Source: an uncultured Clostridia bacterium
GTDB taxonomy: Bacteria > Bacillota > Clostridia > Oscillospirales > Ruminococcaceae
Length of the DNA: 5,059 nucleotides
Direction of reading: 5' to 3'
Assembly: GCA_945867255.1 (NCBI GenBank)
Contig: CAMBHV010000126.1
Span: forward strand, 1-5,059
Below, piece by piece: positions 4,118-5,059 of the stretch. Position numbers and translations under genes: made by a program. The stretch's first letter is position 1. Every line of letters begins with the position of its first letter. The notes under the pieces are model-generated. The model was not told where the DNA came from. It did not search any database and was given only the letters and a program-made list of their open reading frames with translations.

Positions 4118-5059
4118 CTACAAGCTTCCCGCCCGCCATATTGCCTGTCCTTTGCCATCTTCCGTGCGATGGCTCACATCCAGGGTTCCTGTCTCATGGG
4201 TTCCGATTTGTGTCTGGTCATCCTCGCCAAGCAAAAGGCGGGCTGCCCAGTTGCACTTATACTCGATATCGTTCATCGTGCCAAAAACGATCTTGACACG
4301 CCCATCGTACACAGCACTTACCTCAGAAAGGCTGGTCACATCCACGCTGGTAAGCGGGGCAAGGCCTGCCGCTTGTGTTTGCTCCTGAAGCAGCTTTAAC
4401 GCATCCAGTTTTTCTGTATCCTCCACTTTCAGAAGCTGCCCTTCCACCGGCGCAGAAGCCTGCAGGCCTGTGATAGCCGCCACCCCTTCCGGTTGCTGCG
4501 GGCTGTTTTGAAGCACACGAAAATCTTCGCTGACAACCGCCCATCCGCCTTCATAAGCCACGGCATATGTCTCGTGTGCGGGCTGTACGCTTACTACCAG
4601 AGAGGAAGGCAGGCGCCGTTGCACCTGCACCTCACGCAGATAAGGAAGCGCGCCGGACAGTGTTTCCTGCACTTCTTCCAAGTCGATGGCAAACAGGCTT
4701 GTTCCCATTTGCACACCCATTGCGTTGATGATCTCCTCGTTAGAATATATGGTGCTTTCTTCTTCGGGCTGGCGCACTTCCACGTTGGACAATTTGAACA
4801 GCACCTTCAAGCTGAATATCGTGCCTGCCGCGAGGGCAAGCACACACAACACCGCACCTACGGCAATGCCGCGCATGCGTTTCTGCCTTGGGGTGAGCGG
4901 GCGTTTTTTTCGCTTTGCGCGCCTTGCTTTCTTGTTCTGTGCCGCGCCGCCCGCTGCAGACTGTCCACCGGGCCGCTGCCGCGCCGTGGCGCTTTGCGAA
5001 GGCTGCCCGGCGCGGGCGTAATCATAAGCGGGTGCATGTGGTTTCAGTCTGGCCGGTTC
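4118..5059 (-). CDS. ftsQ: Cell-division protein FtsQ/DivIB, 5' end beyond the window
   Basis: Some 313 residues are present, and the frame is still open at the right edge, so the start is missing. In window numbering, residues 1-42 are a low-complexity Gln/Ala/Gly/Ser/Arg tail, and 43-53 a dense basic cluster (KKARRAKRKKR). Residues 64-86 form a single transmembrane helix with the basic side facing the cytoplasm. About 88-160 is an FtsQ-type POTRA domain (S106-N-E-E-I, G118-T-S-L-F-A-I-D, L138-P, V145-Q-R-R-L-P). It is followed by the start of the beta domain (G172-W-A-V-V, F180-R-V-L183), continuing to residue 313. FtsQ/DivIB is a bitopic divisome protein that, with FtsL and DivIC/FtsB, controls septal peptidoglycan synthesis outside the membrane. 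The methionine at 4876 sits at the edge of the transmembrane helix, after the basic anchor, so it is not the start. The TAG stop lies 165 bases before ftsZ. No clear terminator intervenes, so ftsZ is likely also reached by readthrough. Confidence 0.93.
   Translation of the reverse strand, partial: EPARLKPHAPAYDYARAGQPSQSATARQRPGGQSAAGGAAQNKKARRAKRKKRPLTPRQKRMRGIAVGAVLCVLALAAGTIFSLKVLFKLSNVEVRQPEEESTIYSNEEIINAMGVQMGTSLFAIDLEEVQETLSGALPYLREVQVQRRLPSSLVVSVQPAHETYAVAYEGGWAVVSEDFRVLQNSPQQPEGVAAITGLQASAPVEGQLLKVEDTEKLDALKLLQEQTQAAGLAPLTSVDVTSLSEVSAVYDGRVKIVFGTMNDIEYKCNWAARLLLGEDDQTQIGTHETGTLDVSHRTEDGKGQAIWRAGSL

Noticed and set aside
4874..4876. ATG at 4876 as the start of ftsQ
   Set aside because: It would place the start at the membrane helix and discard the basic anchor. 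The frame stays open with plausible FtsQ-tail sequence to the window edge.
1..5059. tRNA, rRNA, riboswitch, CRISPR, IS element or phage genes
   Set aside because: No cloverleaf or rRNA core sequence, spaced repeat array, transposase-like frame or attachment-site repeat could be seen. Coding sequence fills nearly all of the window.

Overview
The window looks like a chromosomal housekeeping region of a Gram-positive anaerobe of the class Clostridia. The moderately GC-rich, G/C-ending codon use and the style of the FtsZ and DivIVA-like proteins point most to the Oscillospiraceae/Ruminococcaceae (Faecalibacterium, Subdoligranulum and relatives). That placement is inferred from remembered protein families, not from a search. 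There is no phage, IS element, CRISPR array, tRNA or rRNA, and no untranslated stretch longer than about 165 bases.

Plus strand, left side (1-960): a probable 3' tail of an unidentified gene is followed by a two-gene unit. It consists of a small YdbC/PC4-type single-stranded nucleic-acid-binding protein (88-309) and, after 3 bases, a stand-alone HD-domain metal-dependent hydrolase (313-900). A strong hairpin terminator at 921-958 closes this unit. It also ends the convergent minus-strand genes.

Minus strand, right to left (5059-988): a cell-division cluster reads ftsQ/divIB (4118 to beyond the right edge, 5' end missing), ftsZ (2768-3952, GTG start), a DivIVA-like coiled-coil protein (1319-2698, GTG start) and a thioredoxin (988-1293). 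A good sigma-A-type promoter (TTGAAA, 17 bases, TATCCT) lies in the ftsQ-ftsZ gap. A perfect 26-base palindrome with a T-run terminates ftsZ and isolates the DivIVA-like/trxA pair. That pair has only a weak promoter candidate of its own.

Functionally, FtsZ is the tubulin-like ring polymer and FtsQ the membrane-anchored divisome protein acting outside the membrane. The DivIVA-like protein probably scaffolds at the septum or poles, and thioredoxin provides thiol reduction. ftsA is absent between ftsQ and ftsZ. The FtsZ C-terminal peptide departs from the usual DIPxFLR form, and a similar short pattern ends the DivIVA-like protein. That pairing, and the PC4-plus-HD gene pair, are the two points most worth testing. 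The rest of the window is ordinary.
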